Origin: Henricia sp. BOLD:AAB3569
Lineage: Eukaryota > Echinodermata > Asteroidea > Spinulosida > Echinasteridae
Length of the DNA stretch: 64,000 bases
Reading direction: 5' to 3'
Assembly: GCA_037783545.1 (NCBI GenBank)
Contig: JBBELK010000529.1
Coordinates: forward strand, 248,001 to 312,000
The position numbers were made by a program, and so were the translations under genes. The notes under the pieces are model-generated. The model was not told the DNA's origin and did not search any database. It saw only the letters and a program-made list of their open reading frames with translations. Positions 46,706-59,868 of the stretch are shown piece after piece; within the stretch, counting starts at the first letter, position 1; every line of letters begins with the position of its first letter.

Positions 46706-46902
46706 CGTCATTTTGGGAGTAAACAATGCCGCGTCGTTGTGGAAGCAATGTGCGTGCGCGTTGTGTGTGTCCATAGCGCGCGTAACGCGCTATATGATGA
46801 GGCTCCCATTGGTGAACTAAACCGCGTTGCGCCCACTAGAGACACACACAACGCGCACGCACATTGCTTCCACAATGACTTAGCATTATTTGACTCCCAA
46901 AA
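46706..46902. mobile_element. 197-bp fold-back (GTGGAAGCAATGTGCGTGCG arms)
   Basis: Arms of about 65 bases, from CATTTTGGGAGT through TTGTGGAAGCAATGTGCGTG to GTGTGTGTC, are inverted with a loop containing a smaller CGCGCGTAACGCGC palindrome. Confidence 0.8.
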
Positions 46903-48057
46903 TGGCATATTCGCACGTGTTCGAAAGGGGTCAATAGAGCTCAGTGGAATGACGGCATAGAATGCTATTTTTGTGTGTGAAAAATAAGACACAATTAGCG
47001 ATTCAAACTCTGACCCCTGATTTAAGATACAAACTTTGCCATGCAAACAGGCCCTTGGATGCGCAATACTTGTACTTCAACTTGACAAGCAAACTCCCCT
47101 CATAATTTCTCTTGAGTAGCACCCCATCTTTTTTTTGTCAAATTGAAATTACAAGTAATATTTCAGTTGTATTTATTTCAATATTTATTTATAATATTTA
47201 TATATTTATTACCATGTACTATATTGCCCTAACGTGGTCATCAGTCAAAAAGTGTGCTGTGCGGTGTACATACGGGACAAAAATAAATGTATTGGACATG
47301 TCACAGAAACTTGGAAAGCGGTTAGCACACACTACTAATAATTTATGTCCATCAGGGAAGGCAAAATAAACTCATTTATAATTGACAAGAATCAACTCGA
47401 CTGTCGTCATTCTTTACTCGAAGGAATCTTTTATTTAGGTAGCGTGTTAGGGAATGCATTCATTTAAGTGTCAACATTGAACTGCGTGTAGTCAGCATGC
47501 AGTGTGACGCAGAAACACAGAAAGGGATGAAAAACGTCGATAGTTTTGTTCTTTGTTCGGTACACTCTTAAGTTGTTTTTTTATTGATGCGAAAATATGC
47601 CTAAAGTAAATGCCGATTCATACCTCACGCAAAAGTGAACGCGAACAAAAGTTTTTGTTAATCTGACGTCATACATTTCGCGGGAACATTCGCGCTAGTT
47701 CAACGTTCTGCCAAAGCAACTAATGACGTCACAGTTCGCTATGCTCTATTATCCACGGCCGAGAATTAGCCTTATGCGTGTTCCACACGAATATAGCGTC
47801 TGGTGTACTGACGTAACATGTACTTCCTTTTACATGCACACTCAGTATCCATTTGACCAGACTAAACTGGTGAGAAATACAGAATCAATACCGTGGGGCT
47901 TTTTCAAATCTCGGCTTCGTCTCCGTCTCCGTCGTCATGTGATTTGGAAAAAGGCCCGTGATTCCACTCTCATTTTTGGTTTAATATTTTTTGACCGCTC
48001 GCAGATTTTCCCGATGTTTTAGCAGTGGTTTGAACAAAGTCCAAATTTGACCGTTGG
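46903..48057. other. Intergenic, no gene recognised
   Basis: Open frames are short with no domain. CGTCTCCGTCTCCGTC near 47930 is a small pyrimidine-rich repeat. Confidence 0.45.
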
Positions 48058-48198
48058 CTATAAACTGCATTCATCAAATAAAAGTCCAGCGACACTGTGC
48101 CGTGCACGTCATGGGTCCGACTTGGTCATGACTTGGTCTGAGTCCGACTTTGGTCCGGGTCCGACTTGGTCCAGGTCCGACTTGGTCCAGGTCCGACA
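48058..48198. repeat. Second GTCCGACTTGGTCC minisatellite with shared flank
   Basis: About five units of GGTCCGACTTGGTCCA follow a flank (48058-48100) that is the reverse complement of 1860-1896. The arrangement shows that this is a mobile unit rather than a locally arisen satellite. Confidence 0.7.
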
Positions 48199-48232
48199 TG
48201 ACTCGAAATAGGAGAGAATGCCGTAAAGCAAC

Positions 48233-48482
48233 CAGGGGCCAATTTCATAGAGGTGTTTAAGCACAACAAATTTCTTAAGCACAAAAAAAACTCTTGCTTA
48301 GTAGAGAATGTTACCAGTGAAATCCTCATGTGATTTATATAGTGTATGACCAGTGTTATAAGACTGTTTCATTAAAATGGCAATCATGTAAAATGTTTGC
48401 TGGTAACCTCATTTTATCAAGCAAGGTTTTTCATGCTTAAGCAATTTTTCATGCTTAAGCAGCTCTATGAAATTGGCCCCTG
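48233..48482. mobile_element. CAGGGGCCAATTTCAT element (hAT-like MITE), copy 2
   Basis: Inverted termini CAGGGGCCAATTTCATAGAG and CTATGAAATTGGCCCCTG, with ATGCTTAAGCA palindromes inside. Related to 9481-9750. Confidence 0.7.
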
Positions 48483-49483
48483 ACTGTTGGTTGCTAGGCA
48501 ATAGCGTGCACCTCGTAGCACCAACACTATCGTATGTGCATTTCCAAACTACACCTCCATGTAAAAGTGAAGAATTCAGTGCGCCAACTATTATGCACTT
48601 GTTACACGCAAAAGGCTAATTCACGTCTGCAATAAAAACTTCACGTGAAATCGCGAGACTTATCTTTGACGAGTGCTCCATTTCTTAAACGCGTGAACCT
48701 TTGCCTCTTCAATCAGACTTTCCCCCTATATTATACAGTAGAACGCATCAGTCAACACTGTTCTTATAACCTAATGCAATCGTGTGGATGGAGATTACAC
48801 ATCGTAGTATCAGAGAGCAAATTACGTGTCGAATATTATCTGCCTTATATGCGTCTATTTTTAGACACAAAAATACCGAGTTATGCATTAAATATGTCCA
48901 CAGAGAGATCGGTATAGCCTTTGGCAGAATAGGAAATATTGTATAAAAAATGTGTGGGGGGGGGAAAATAATGTTAAAAAGGGAAAAACTAGAGAGATTT
49001 TAAACGCATTACCCAAATACAAAATGCACGCAGACAACGCAGGATATGTTTACTTCACTTTTGGCGCGCAAACACAATAAACCAAGAATAATTATAACCG
49101 ATTAAATTATATAGGTCAGGATCGCGTGCTTGGAATATTTATTTGACAATTTTTGTATATGGTTACGCATGTCTTAATTACGCAGAGATAAAAGGAAAAA
49201 AATAGTGTATTAAAATGTGAACAGCAAAGTCATGCTCTCTGATGTTTTAAATTCGCGTGTTTTGTTGTGGGAAAAAAGGGAGAAAAGTGGCCCGCGTTAA
49301 GTGCACTAAGCTGAAATTTCGTAAGCAGCACGCATCTCGCGCAAAACACTCTGGGTAAGACTTGTATTTTTATGGAAAGATCCATAGGCCTATTTGGCGA
49401 GGATAATCTCTGGGAAATGGATCGGCACCATGGAGTTAGAAATATATGTGAACTCGCTATTCCAATCTCGTGTAATATACTGT
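48483..49483. other. Intergenic, no gene recognised
   Basis: Only a G run (48955-48964) and short unremarkable frames are seen. Confidence 0.5.
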
Positions 49484-49590
49484 GTCGATATGGACGCCGC
49501 CATTTTGGATTAACGATATGGGCGTTAAGAGGGCAGCGACAACACCGTGGCGTTTTGGCGTTAATCCAAAATGGCGGCGCCCATATAGGC
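49484..49590. mobile_element. Fold-back (GACGCCGCCATTTTGGATTA)
   Basis: ATGGACGCCGCCATTTTGGA and TCCAAAATGGCGGCGCCCAT are inverted around GGGCGTTAAGAGGGCAGC-type loop sequence. Confidence 0.75.
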
Positions 49591-50051
49591 ACAGCATTTC
49601 TTCGGGAGTTTACCCTCGTTTTAACTCTATGGTGGGTATGCATTTTGTCTACAAACCACACGCGATGACAAGCTAATAAAAATGTTATCTGCAGAACTTT
49701 TTTGGGCAAAGACAAACATTATACATGGAATCGTCTGTGATATCAATGTCACACTCACTGGTGTCGTTGACGGATGTTATTTTTAGCTCCTTATCAGCAA
49801 TATAGTAAGCCCTAACAGAGTGAAAGCCCATGCTATCACTACTCCGATTTGTCATCCTAAAAACTACCAAACTAGCTTCTGTCATGAAGAACGTAGATAT
49901 AGGCCTACACCAAAGTATAACTTTAAAGCACGGCAAAGAACTACTATATTATCCATGCATTGTTTGGCAAGTCTCCTTTTTATACTTATGGTCCAAAATT
50001 ATCAAAGTATAATAAAGCATTTGGAAATTGTGGACGACCTGCCTTGTATCT

Positions 50052-50280
50052 ATACAGCCTTGGAAAAAAAAATATGATTGGACCACCTACAACCTGACAA
50101 CAAAAATAAGTAAAGGAATGTCTTATACAGCAATATTTGATGCCATGTAAGCCTCCTGAGCTAATGACTATTGTCTAAGACCAAACATCATAAACATATA
50201 AAGCCCGGTTTCTGCCGAAGAAGAGTGATTTTTAGGAATAATTCAAGACATTTTATAGGTAGTCCAATAAGTTATATAAG
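50052..50280. mobile_element. TACAGCCTT TIR element, uninterrupted copy
   Basis: Reverse-orientation relative of 43956-44547 without the inserted MITE; contains AAAATCACTCC-complement and the CCTACAACCTGACAACAAAA stretch. It provides the empty site that dates the insertion there. Confidence 0.65.
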
Positions 50281-51698
50281 TTTTTGTCAAAGATGTATAT
50301 CCTAAAGCGATCACCCATAATTCCATCTGCTATTTTTGATGTAGTAATCGATTCGCCTATTGTATCGAAACTTCGAGAGTGCAATCGATATTTTCCCGCG
50401 AAACCTAAAACTTTTAACCACAGCAATTTCTGTTGTGTTGAGCCGAGAAAAGGGCTTTCTCTTATCCCGAACGTGAATACGATATCTGAGCTTCCATTTG
50501 CTACTTAAAAATCCTGAAAATCGTGCTCTCCTCAATAACTTGGCACCTAACGCAACTCAACAGCCGTATAAGACGTTTTGACGAAGACCAACGCGTGAGC
50601 GACACAATCCGTACAGATAACGCGCGCATATCCGCCACAAGTGGCTTCCATAATCACCATAATGGTGAAGTTTTGTATCGGGTGTCGCGGCTGGAAATGC
50701 TCACGGCCATTTTCAGGTGGATTAGGTTTCAAAAGACTACGGTAACCAATAACTTGTGGTGTTGTTTTCGAAATGATACGAGTGGACTACTGAAATTGAG
50801 AAAATATTTAGCTACTTGCCAGGGTGTATGTGGTATACGAAGCCCTTCGAAGACGTGTATTACGGCACAACTTTAAATTTCAAATTGTTGTTTTTCGTGC
50901 ATCTTCTTTGCGTCCAAAATGTGGTAAAATAAAAAATAAAATAATCTGGATTATGTTCGACATATCAACAGCCAAATTTAATCAACATAGCAGTAGCTCT
51001 TACCATTTGGGATAATGGATACGATGAGAAATTATTTTGGCTTTTAGTCTGCAGGTTTTTTTTTACCTTTGAGGAGTACAGCCAGATTTTTTTCCCTTCA
51101 GTATTCGCTGTATAAATGTGACGTCTTGCGGGGCATTGTCGTTTGTTTTGCTGTACTATTTAAAGCGCACGAGTATCACGCAGAAAAGATACGTGCGCTA
51201 TATAAGATGTCACCATTATCATTATTTACTTGAACAACCGATTTAAGCTGGCGTCTTCTAACCGAAATTTCCCAGACAATACGAACAAATTGTAGGAACG
51301 GGGTGCGGAGGATGCCGTTGTTTTGGACAAAAATTTGAGCAAAATCGACGCTGGCACTGCCGGGGTATACGGGTATAGCCGAGAGAGGTTGCTTGGAAAC
51401 ACATCCGGGTAATTAAAGGCCGATTGTATCATTTGCAATGACCCACAATTTTACATCGTGAGTTGACAAGAAAAAGAACTTAAAGTGTTGATAGCAAATG
51501 GTATTAAACATACACCACATGAATTTGTTTTAATGTGCGTGCACATATATTTTTAAGCTATGCAAATTTAAAAGGTTTTCTGAAGCATTGATGTAGCTGA
51601 AATTTCTCCAGGCTATAGTTTACTAACATTCTTCAGAAATATTATGCCCTTTTTTCCATAGGAATCCGTAAAAAAGTGTTATGATCTTGCAAATTAAT
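50281..51698. other. Intergenic with repeat fragments
   Basis: 51440-51650 is an inverted, diverged copy of the GTGGTGTTTGTTACC-family repeat. The remainder shows no gene. Confidence 0.45.
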
Positions 51699-51943
51699 GG
51701 GTCTTTCTATAAATTAGGGGTCCAATGTTGGTGTCCACCGCTACATTTTACATCTTGTTTTTGTAAATTCAGGACACATTCTTTAAATACTTTCCATCTC
51801 AAAGAGTGAGTACATAAAGTACAATTTATACACAATGGTTTAAAAGCCATTTTAATGATTTTTGTACGAAAAATAACACATATCAGGTGTAACGGGGGAC
51901 ACTAAGTGTCACACTTGTGGACCCCTAATTTATAGAAAGACCC
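51699..51943. mobile_element. 245-bp TIR element (GGGTCTTTCTATAAATTAG), copy 2
   Basis: Nearly identical to 20470-20714 and the same length. Ends are intact; the flanks differ, so it is an independent insertion. Confidence 0.85.
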
Positions 51944-53766
51944 AAATGACACATGACTTGTATGCATCAGGATTTGAATCCGTATCGTATGACCGTACTA
52001 CGGCGCGTATACTCAAAAGTTCGTTTTCAATAATGATTTGTTCGCTAATTATATGAAAATATAATTTGGTCGACATAGCCAACATCAAAATCGCTTTATC
52101 TGAGGAAGGCATTGCAATCATTGAGGATTTAAGATGCTATAGCATACATGAACAACCTTCTTGTCTACTTGGTTGACGAGTGCTCGTGGCTGCGATCACC
52201 GTACCGTAAGTGATATGAACAAGCTTTGAGCGCGAGAAATGAACCATTCCAAGATGTGACCCGTACAATGTTTGGCGGGAAAACCTCTTTCCCGGCGGCG
52301 CCTCGAGATTACCCCTCCTTTTCGCTTGATTTACCTGGTACCCAGCAACTGGCACTCACGTCACGGGTTTACAGTGTTGATTACATAAGGCACGACCGAT
52401 CAGTTACATCGCAGCGCGCGCCTCGGGCGTATCCGAACACCGAGGTGACGCGAACTAATGTATTGCTCATAACCCTGTGAAACAGATTTCGCTTCGATAG
52501 GCTTTTGCCCGCCGAAAACAACATTTTTTTCTTCGGATCTGGGCCCAATCATGCAGACACAATTTCTTCAAAGATTTGTAATTCAGTATCCAGGTTATTA
52601 GGTCAACGAAACAAGACTCAATTTGACGATATCTCTCGGGAAATTGCATGGCCATGGAAATAATCGCTTTTCCTTTTTTTGCGCCAAAACGTCAAATTAT
52701 GGGTTAGATTCACAGTCTCTGCTTGATTCCATCGGGAGTTTCCCCTATATACAGAATAGGGTTTTTTCCTCCCACCTCTAAAACTGAGCATTTCTTCATC
52801 GTCCTCTCTTCACAGGTTGTTTTGTTTTATACGCTTACGGGCTACACAATGCCTCGGGCACTTTTGAGGAATCATTGGTTTCAATACCAGAAAGAATTAT
52901 AAATAAATTCCCAAGTTATCTGGACATTGACGCCATTTTGAAATGTTTCGCCATGCAGTTAACGCGCGCTTACGTGAAGCAGTGCAGTGATCACATCAAA
53001 GTTTAATAATCTGGTTACACGAAGCAGTGCAGTGATCGCACCAACCTTTTTGCTTCCATGCATCCATTGGAGATTGCAAATTTCCTGCTTTCTTCCCATT
53101 TTGGGGAGGTATTTTATATAACTGTTATAGGTTAAAACGAGATCAATTTTCTGGAAAAATATGAACACGTTCCTTTAATAGCGAGTGGTTCAACAATACG
53201 AACTGTCCAAGTACCATGGCGCGATCGTGTGCGAGGTTGCGTGCGAGTACGTGGTAACATCGGCACAAATTTGCCGCCACAATTTTGGCGCCAATTTTGC
53301 TTCCGCACGCAGTCTCGATCTCACGCCTCGGGCAAAAATATTTGATTCTGAAAAAAAGAGACATACAGCCAACTGTATATATAACGCCTCGTCAATATAA
53401 ACGGGAAGTAATATAGACTCTATTGTGGTATAAATAATGCGTTCAATGCATTCATTGCGAAAATTAGACAAATGCAATGGGAAATGTTATTACATCTGTG
53501 GGAGACATGGTGGAGAGTATCAGGTACAGAAGGGAAAAATGATAAGATGAAGTAACACATGTGGATGGTGTATAGTCGCTTAGAAATAGTACAAGAATAC
53601 ATTTATAACCAAAGAGTCTATTTATTTTGTTAAATTGTAGGAGCATCGACCGAAAGGACATCCGCTGATTTTCGTAATGCAAATTATATTGCATACTTTT
53701 AAAGCTTGTCCGGAGCTAGTCCTACATAGCAACTAATGAATGCAATATGAATTCCAACCATGTTAA
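51944..53766. other. Intergenic with a MITE fragment
   Basis: 52960-53178 is a 5'-decayed copy of the CCAGATCACTTTTT family, with an internal duplication of CGAAGCAGTGCAGTGATC-like sequence. 52736-52800 contains TTTTTTCCTCCCACCTCTAA, as in the SINE at 55610-57170. No gene. Confidence 0.45.
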
Positions 53767-54328
53767 CGGGTCCCTTATTTGGGATTTTTATCAATGAAAT
53801 CTATGCTATAAAACCAATATACTCAGTTATACATTCATAAAAATCCTATTTGGAGCTTGTTTTGGGGGTTAAAACAAAGGTTTTTAGTTTGTATGCTAAT
53901 GCGAATATGCATATTCATGACAAAGTCTTGATGTCACAAGAGGCAAACACAAAACAATCACATTCAACTGTGCACAAAAGATTCCACCTTTTTTCTCAAA
54001 CTTTTGTAATCAATGACTGTTTGAGTTTGTTCTACAGAATTGTTTCCTGTTGTAAGCCATGACGAAACTGGGGGAGAAAACTGCAGCAATTTGCCACAAG
54101 TCCAACTTGAAGTCTTATGTTTTTTCTTAACTTTTCCCTTCTGTCTTCCTTATGTGATGCACTCAAAACAGCGCCCTCTGTCTGTGATTTATTGCAGTGA
54201 AATCTTCAAAGTTGAAAAAGGCTACCTTTTATTGATTTTACATCCAAACGAACAATAGCATGTCTTGCTGAACAAGTAATCCATCATAATAAAGCAAAGA
54301 TTAGGCAAAAAGTGTTTAGCATGTCATA
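53767..54328 (+). mobile_element. TTAA MITE family 1, copy 2
   Basis: Begins after TTAA at 53763-53766 and matches 2284-2856 nearly throughout; the right terminus is lost or diverged. Confidence 0.7.
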
Positions 54329-55609
54329 ATGTTAGTAATGGTGAATGGAATAGCTCATCACATAGGCAACGCCCATGAATTTGGATACATACGAAAACGG
54401 TATTGGGAAACTCGTTTTCACTTTCCCCCTTGTTTCTAGTTCGTACATGTCCATTTTCGTATCTAGAGAGTCTTTGTCTGAAATGTGTGCGTCGAAATCA
54501 GACGAATCCGAAGTCAAACACCGACATGCACAACTGTACGGACCACGCACGTTAAAGCGATGACACGGCCTGCCAAGCGTTCTGTAGGCTATAGCTGACG
54601 TCACAGCCAAGTTTCAAGGCCGGTGCGTGGAATGGGGATTTTTTGGAGGCGGGGAAATGGGGTCAGAAATTGACTCAAAAATCGCCAAATTAACTCACAC
54701 AAAGGTTCAAACACAAAATAAATGACTACTTTCGTGTGGTATAGTATCCAACTCATTTAGTAAGCACAATTTCCTTCTGAATTACAGGAAACCTTTAACA
54801 CAGTATTTATGTTTTAAAATGTGAACTGAAGGGTAACTGTCTCTCAATAAAAAAATATATATTTTAATTTAATTTAATTTGTTACAAGACTGCACAATAA
54901 TGGCAGACTGACATGTCAATTTCTTGGACATAAATAGCGCTTATACATTGAGACTTGTAGGCCTATACGGTTCAGGGGCGTGAATTACGCGCACACTGGG
55001 AATTAAAAAAAAAATTATCGTTCATAACCAACGGCAAAATCATGGCGGTGCAACTTAGTCTTTTACAGCTGTTTGAGCGTGATTGGCAGAGACAGTTTTA
55101 TAATATAATCACATTTTAGCGAGGAAGGTTGCTCCCTTGAAATCGCTAGGCAATAGCCAATTGTATTCACGCCTTTCCGACGGGATTCGATGATAAACGG
55201 CGCGCATTTTATAGGGTGCATATACTTTTTATTTCTCGGCATTTCTGAGGCACATGATGGATTTAGCCAAGCGTGGCGTGCTGATTAAATCACCGGGCGT
55301 CTGCTCGGCCTTCTGCCCGCCGGTATCTCGCTGCCAAGGCGTTATACTTCCCGGAGCTATGGCTGGGTATGGGGATAGCAATTTACGACTGAAACGATTT
55401 AAGATGGCAAGTTTGATGAGAAATGGCATGTGAGACAAGTGGTTAGCAATATCGAGCGTGAATATTTATGAGACAACATTTTAATAGCTGATTTCTTATT
55501 CACGTTAGCAGGATTACGCATATATTGGCATTGGATCGTATTCATGACGACATGGGGTTTCACGGCTTGTGACTGGTACCCGGCGCTTTAAAAGAGTCAG
55601 CAACTGAAA
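54329..55609. other. Intergenic, no gene recognised
   Basis: AATTTAATTT repeats near 54862-54882 are the only simple structure seen. Confidence 0.45.
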
Positions 55610-57170
55610 TGTCGGGTTAAGGGGCGGTCGGGTTGGCGTACGGGTTCTTTCCTCGCCTTTCACCTCTGGGGTCCCGGGTTCGAATCCGGGGCGTGTATGT
55701 GGATTGGGTTTGCAGTCCCTACACTGAAAACTTTATTTTGTCAATTGACACAAAAATATTAGTCATACTCTGGGTCTTATTTGACTAATTTCCAATTAGT
55801 CATACGTGGTTTGAATTGACTAATTTTAATTAGTCATGAAAAAGGGTCTTATTTGCCTAATTTAAAAAATGATTAGTCATGCGGGGAAATTAATTAGTCT
55901 TACACACACAAATATTAGTCCTGCAGAAAAATTATTAGTCTTGCAGGAAAATTAATTAGTCCTGCAGTAAAATTAATTAGTAATGTCAGTTAGTCAGCCT
56001 GACAAACTTACTTTGTCACGTGCAATACACGGTGTGTTTCGTATAACGTACTGAAATAGGCCTACGCAGAATACGTGCAATGACTGCACGGTGTGTTGTG
56101 TTAATGCAACAAAGACATCCGCAGTTTGATGACGATAATGGGGACAACAAACATGGAAGAGGCAACGATGTACCCAGGAAAACATCCAGTTACTATTCGT
56201 AGCTCATTTTATAAACTTACTTCTAACTGCAGCGACAAAAGGAGTCTAACCTGGGCTGACCTAAAATTACGAAGACGTACTGAGTTGTCCTTACAGATCA
56301 TGACTATTTGTGTCAATACACGGACCCGAAGCACGGCCTCAACCATGTCTTTACTCCGACAGACGACATAGTTTGAAACATGCAAACCAATTATTGCCTT
56401 AGAAATCTCGGAGTCCCGCACAATTCTTTGGTGTCACACAAAATCCGTCACACGCTTACCTTATACCAGAGTAACGTCGCAGAATGTTCAGTCCAGTCAA
56501 ACACGACCTCTCTCTCATGTAATGACGTCGCACAGCTGCACGAAAACAAGAACTGAAGATTTATTTTCCCACGACTGATTTCATGACTAACCTTTTATTA
56601 CATTATCAATGTGAAGAATAATCCCGCCAAAACTCGTGACTAATTAAATTAGTCATTAGTTTCGGCTGCATTATTCTTGCCATTAGTAATGCAATCAAAA
56701 GTTAGTCATGCAATTAGTCATGGGAAAATAAATCGTCAGTTGTTGTTTTACGTGACAATACAAATTAGTCAAAAGACGATCATCACATTTGTCAGTCGTT
56801 CAGATTAGTCTTCCGCTAATATTAATTTGTCCTGCAAAAGTTTTAATTTGTCATGCACCAACAAAGATTTGTCATGCACCAACAAAAAGTTGTCAACTGA
56901 CAAATTGTATACATGACTAATCATTTTGCCCTTGTTTGACTAATTTTCCACTGTGATTGACTAAATAAAGTTTTCAGTGTACTTGACCGCGTGGGTTTTC
57001 CCCTGGGGCATTTCTCTGGGGGTTTTCCTCCCACTTCTAAAACTGCAACTCCTTCTTCGTCATCTCAAGTTGAAAATATAGTATAGTTAAAGCTAAAACC
57101 GTATAGTTGATGGCATAAAGGGCCTTAGTTGCCGAAGATGCCATAAAATATACAACAACAACATGTCGGG
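55610..57170 (+). repeat. SINE interrupted by the 55722-56979 element
   Basis: Before the insertion: a B-box-like CCGGGTTCGAATCCGGGGC and GGGTTTGCAGTCCC. After it: TTGACCGCGTGGGTTTTCCC, GGGGGTTTTCCTCCCACTTC, TAAAACTG, ending in ACAACAACA near 57152-57162. Joined, the halves read as a continuous tRNA-derived SINE; the CTCCCACTTCTAAAACTG block recurs near 52780. Confidence 0.55.
55722..56979. mobile_element. 1258-bp TIR element with clustered TTAGTC subterminal motifs
   Basis: Inverted termini CACTGAAAACTTTATTT and AAATAAAGTTTTCAGTG, flanked by TA on both sides. About twenty TTAGTC/GACTAA motifs, mostly ATTAGTCAT or ATTAGTCNT, crowd the outer 270 and 400 bases, leaving a core (about 56000-56570) with none. 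No transposase frame is visible, so it is non-autonomous. Confidence 0.75.
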
Positions 57171-58166
57171 TTAAACTGAATGTCCAATAGACGAAACCCA
57201 AATTAACCAATTGGAGACCGGTCCGCGCACTTCCGGGTTTAATAACGAGGCTCTTCGTGTTAAGAAAATGAAGTGAACTAAATTGTACGCACTACGCACG
57301 TACATGCACACACTCCTAAAATACCATGCTGAAAAGCACACGTACCCGCACACGCATCCAGTTACTGTAAATGTAGCCTACTTGTAGCGCAGGCGCAGGC
57401 CGGGCTAATGTCAAATTCGTCTAATGTACAAAATGCCTATATTTTTACGGAATTCGCTTGATTTGTTGAAGGACAGCAGTTTCGTAAATTTAGGGACTAT
57501 TACCCATAACCGTAGTCACAATAACACAAACATATTGGATAAACAGAATAAACCTGTAAAATTACGTATTTTCTTAAAATATTTTCTTGAAAATTATTTG
57601 CTTTGGAAACGAAAAATGAATCAGATAATTAGTGTTCGAAGGTACAAATTCATTAGACAAATTAAAGTTTCATTACTGATATAGAAATCTGACAACTTTG
57701 GCAAACGGAGACATTTTTGTATCAAATTTATTCTTCAGGTTAACTCGCCTCTGAGCATAAAAACATGGGCCCCGTCTTTTTAAGAAAAGTGATACTTACA
57801 CAGATAGGTGAATAAATGACATGTTTGGGTTGCTCCGTCCATCTTTGCTTTTGAGAGAGAAAAAAATAATCTTTCGCCTTAAAGTTGGCCCGATTGTGCC
57901 AAATCTAATTGACGGATCAATCTAATTTTTCATTGTTTGCCAAGTTCGCTTTGCCATGCTGTGTAACGTTAATAATCGGCTTAAGTGGCTGGTTCAAAGG
58001 TTAGGCCTAACTGACTGTATACTGTATTCCGAACATGATTACTGAAGTCTCAAAAATAAGGAATATAAATCACGATCTAAATTCAAGCTGATTAAGGCTG
58101 AGTGACGATGTTAAAAGTATGGTAGAAGCTTTTAGACTGAAAATTGTTAATTGCGCGCGCCCTTAA
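57171..58166. other. Intergenic, no gene recognised
   Basis: An 86-codon frame at 57424-57684 is lysine-rich and AT-rich with no recognisable domain; I leave it uncalled. Confidence 0.45.
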
Positions 58167-58733
58167 AGGGCTGTGACATGCTAAACAACTTTGTGCCTAA
58201 GCTTTGCTTCATAATGACGGATTACTTGTTCAGCAAGACATACTATTGTTCGTTTGGATGTAAAATCAATAAAGCCTTTTTCAACTTTGAAGATTTCACT
58301 GCAATAAATCACAGACAGAGGGCGCTGTTTTTAGTGCATCACATAAGGAAGACAGAAGGGAAAAGTTAAGAAAAAACATAAGACTTCAAGTTGGACTTGT
58401 GGCAAATTGCTGCAGTTTCTACCCCCAGTTTTGTCATGGCTTACAGCAGGCAACCTGTAAAACAAACTCAAACAGCCACAGATTACAAAAGTTTCAGGAA
58501 AATTGAGAAACAAGTGGAATCTTTTGTGCACAGTTGAATGTGATTTTCATGTGTTTGCCTCTTGTGACATAGTGACCTTGGTCATGAATATGCATATTTT
58601 CATTAGCATAAAAACTAAAAACCTTTCTTTTAACCCCCAAAGCAAGCTCCAAATAGGATTTGTATTACTTTAACTGAGTAGAGTGGTTTTAAAGCATAGA
58701 TTTCATTGATAAAAATCCTAAATAAGGGACCCT
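58167..58733 (-). mobile_element. TTAA MITE family 1, copy 3 (inverted)
   Basis: TTAA at 58163-58166 and 58734-58737; termini AGGGC and GACCCT. It matches the reverse complement of 2284-2856 along its length. Confidence 0.78.
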
Positions 58734-59800
58734 TTAAATGGCAGCAAAATGCAATTTCCAACCGAACACAGTCTAGTCAACGATGGTTAGTCGTGTCTGG
58801 TCAATCGTTTGGAACCAGCCCACAGGGTACGGTTGCGCTGGTCACTAGTACCCTACAAGTTGCACACCAGTAAATAGGGCTCCCATAGGAACCAATGCTA
58901 AATGCCCCATTTTTAAAAATCATTAAAAAATACTCAACTCTTTTAGCTCCTCAAAACAACAACCAAAATACTCAGTCTCATCTTTTCAATTCTGTTCAAT
59001 TTTATGAGGGTAATCCCTCACTTTTATTCCCTAATTTCCACTTGAAACAAAACTACCCCTGCAACAGTGAAAATTGCTAAACAGACCAGCGTCCATTTTG
59101 GAACAAAGGGACATACGCTACTGGGCAAAATAGGGCCACTTTTAGGAGCTACAGTGTCTAAAATGTTTGTAGTTGGAAGAAAAAATACCCAACATCGCGG
59201 CGATAGTCATATTCTACACAAGACCACACTCGTTCAGCTCGCAATTCTCTCTAATATAAAAGAATTTGAGGGCATACAAAATATTAATGAGCTGGGCGCA
59301 CGGATCTCTGCCTATTTACTTGGGTGCACCCATCATGTAGGCCTATTGAGTTGATACAAGGTTTTGCGTAAAACAAATTGACCAACCAAAGGGTTCGCCC
59401 TTGAGCGTTACTGCGCATGTGTGTTGCCAGGATGACGTTTAAGCAGTGGTTGTCTCGTCTAGTCATGAATCGAACTTGCTCCATGTGGACGTATAGGCTC
59501 CTATACTATAGGTGTAATAATTGGCAGATGTTATGGCGCGCTTGAAAGCCCACAGGTCATCTGACATTGACGGCAATGAAATATTCATGTTTCTCTGGAA
59601 AAACAACTTTCATGCGGAACCATTTAAAATTCAATAAAGGAGATGTATTATTTCGCACGAAGAATGAAAAATTAATGGTTTGTGATGAGGCCTTTATCCG
59701 GAGGATCCGGAGAGGGAAAATTATGTGATAAATTGCGGTCGATTACGTTCAGGTTTCAGAATTTATGCTGATAATATGAAAGTTAAAGCTCAGTACATTT
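58734..59800. other. Intergenic, no gene recognised
   Basis: No repeat or domain identified by eye. Confidence 0.45.
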
Positions 59801-59868
59801 GTAGTTACCCAAAATTTTACTTCCCGAGTTGACAAAAACCTGACTGAAAGTGTTGATAGCAATGCTAA

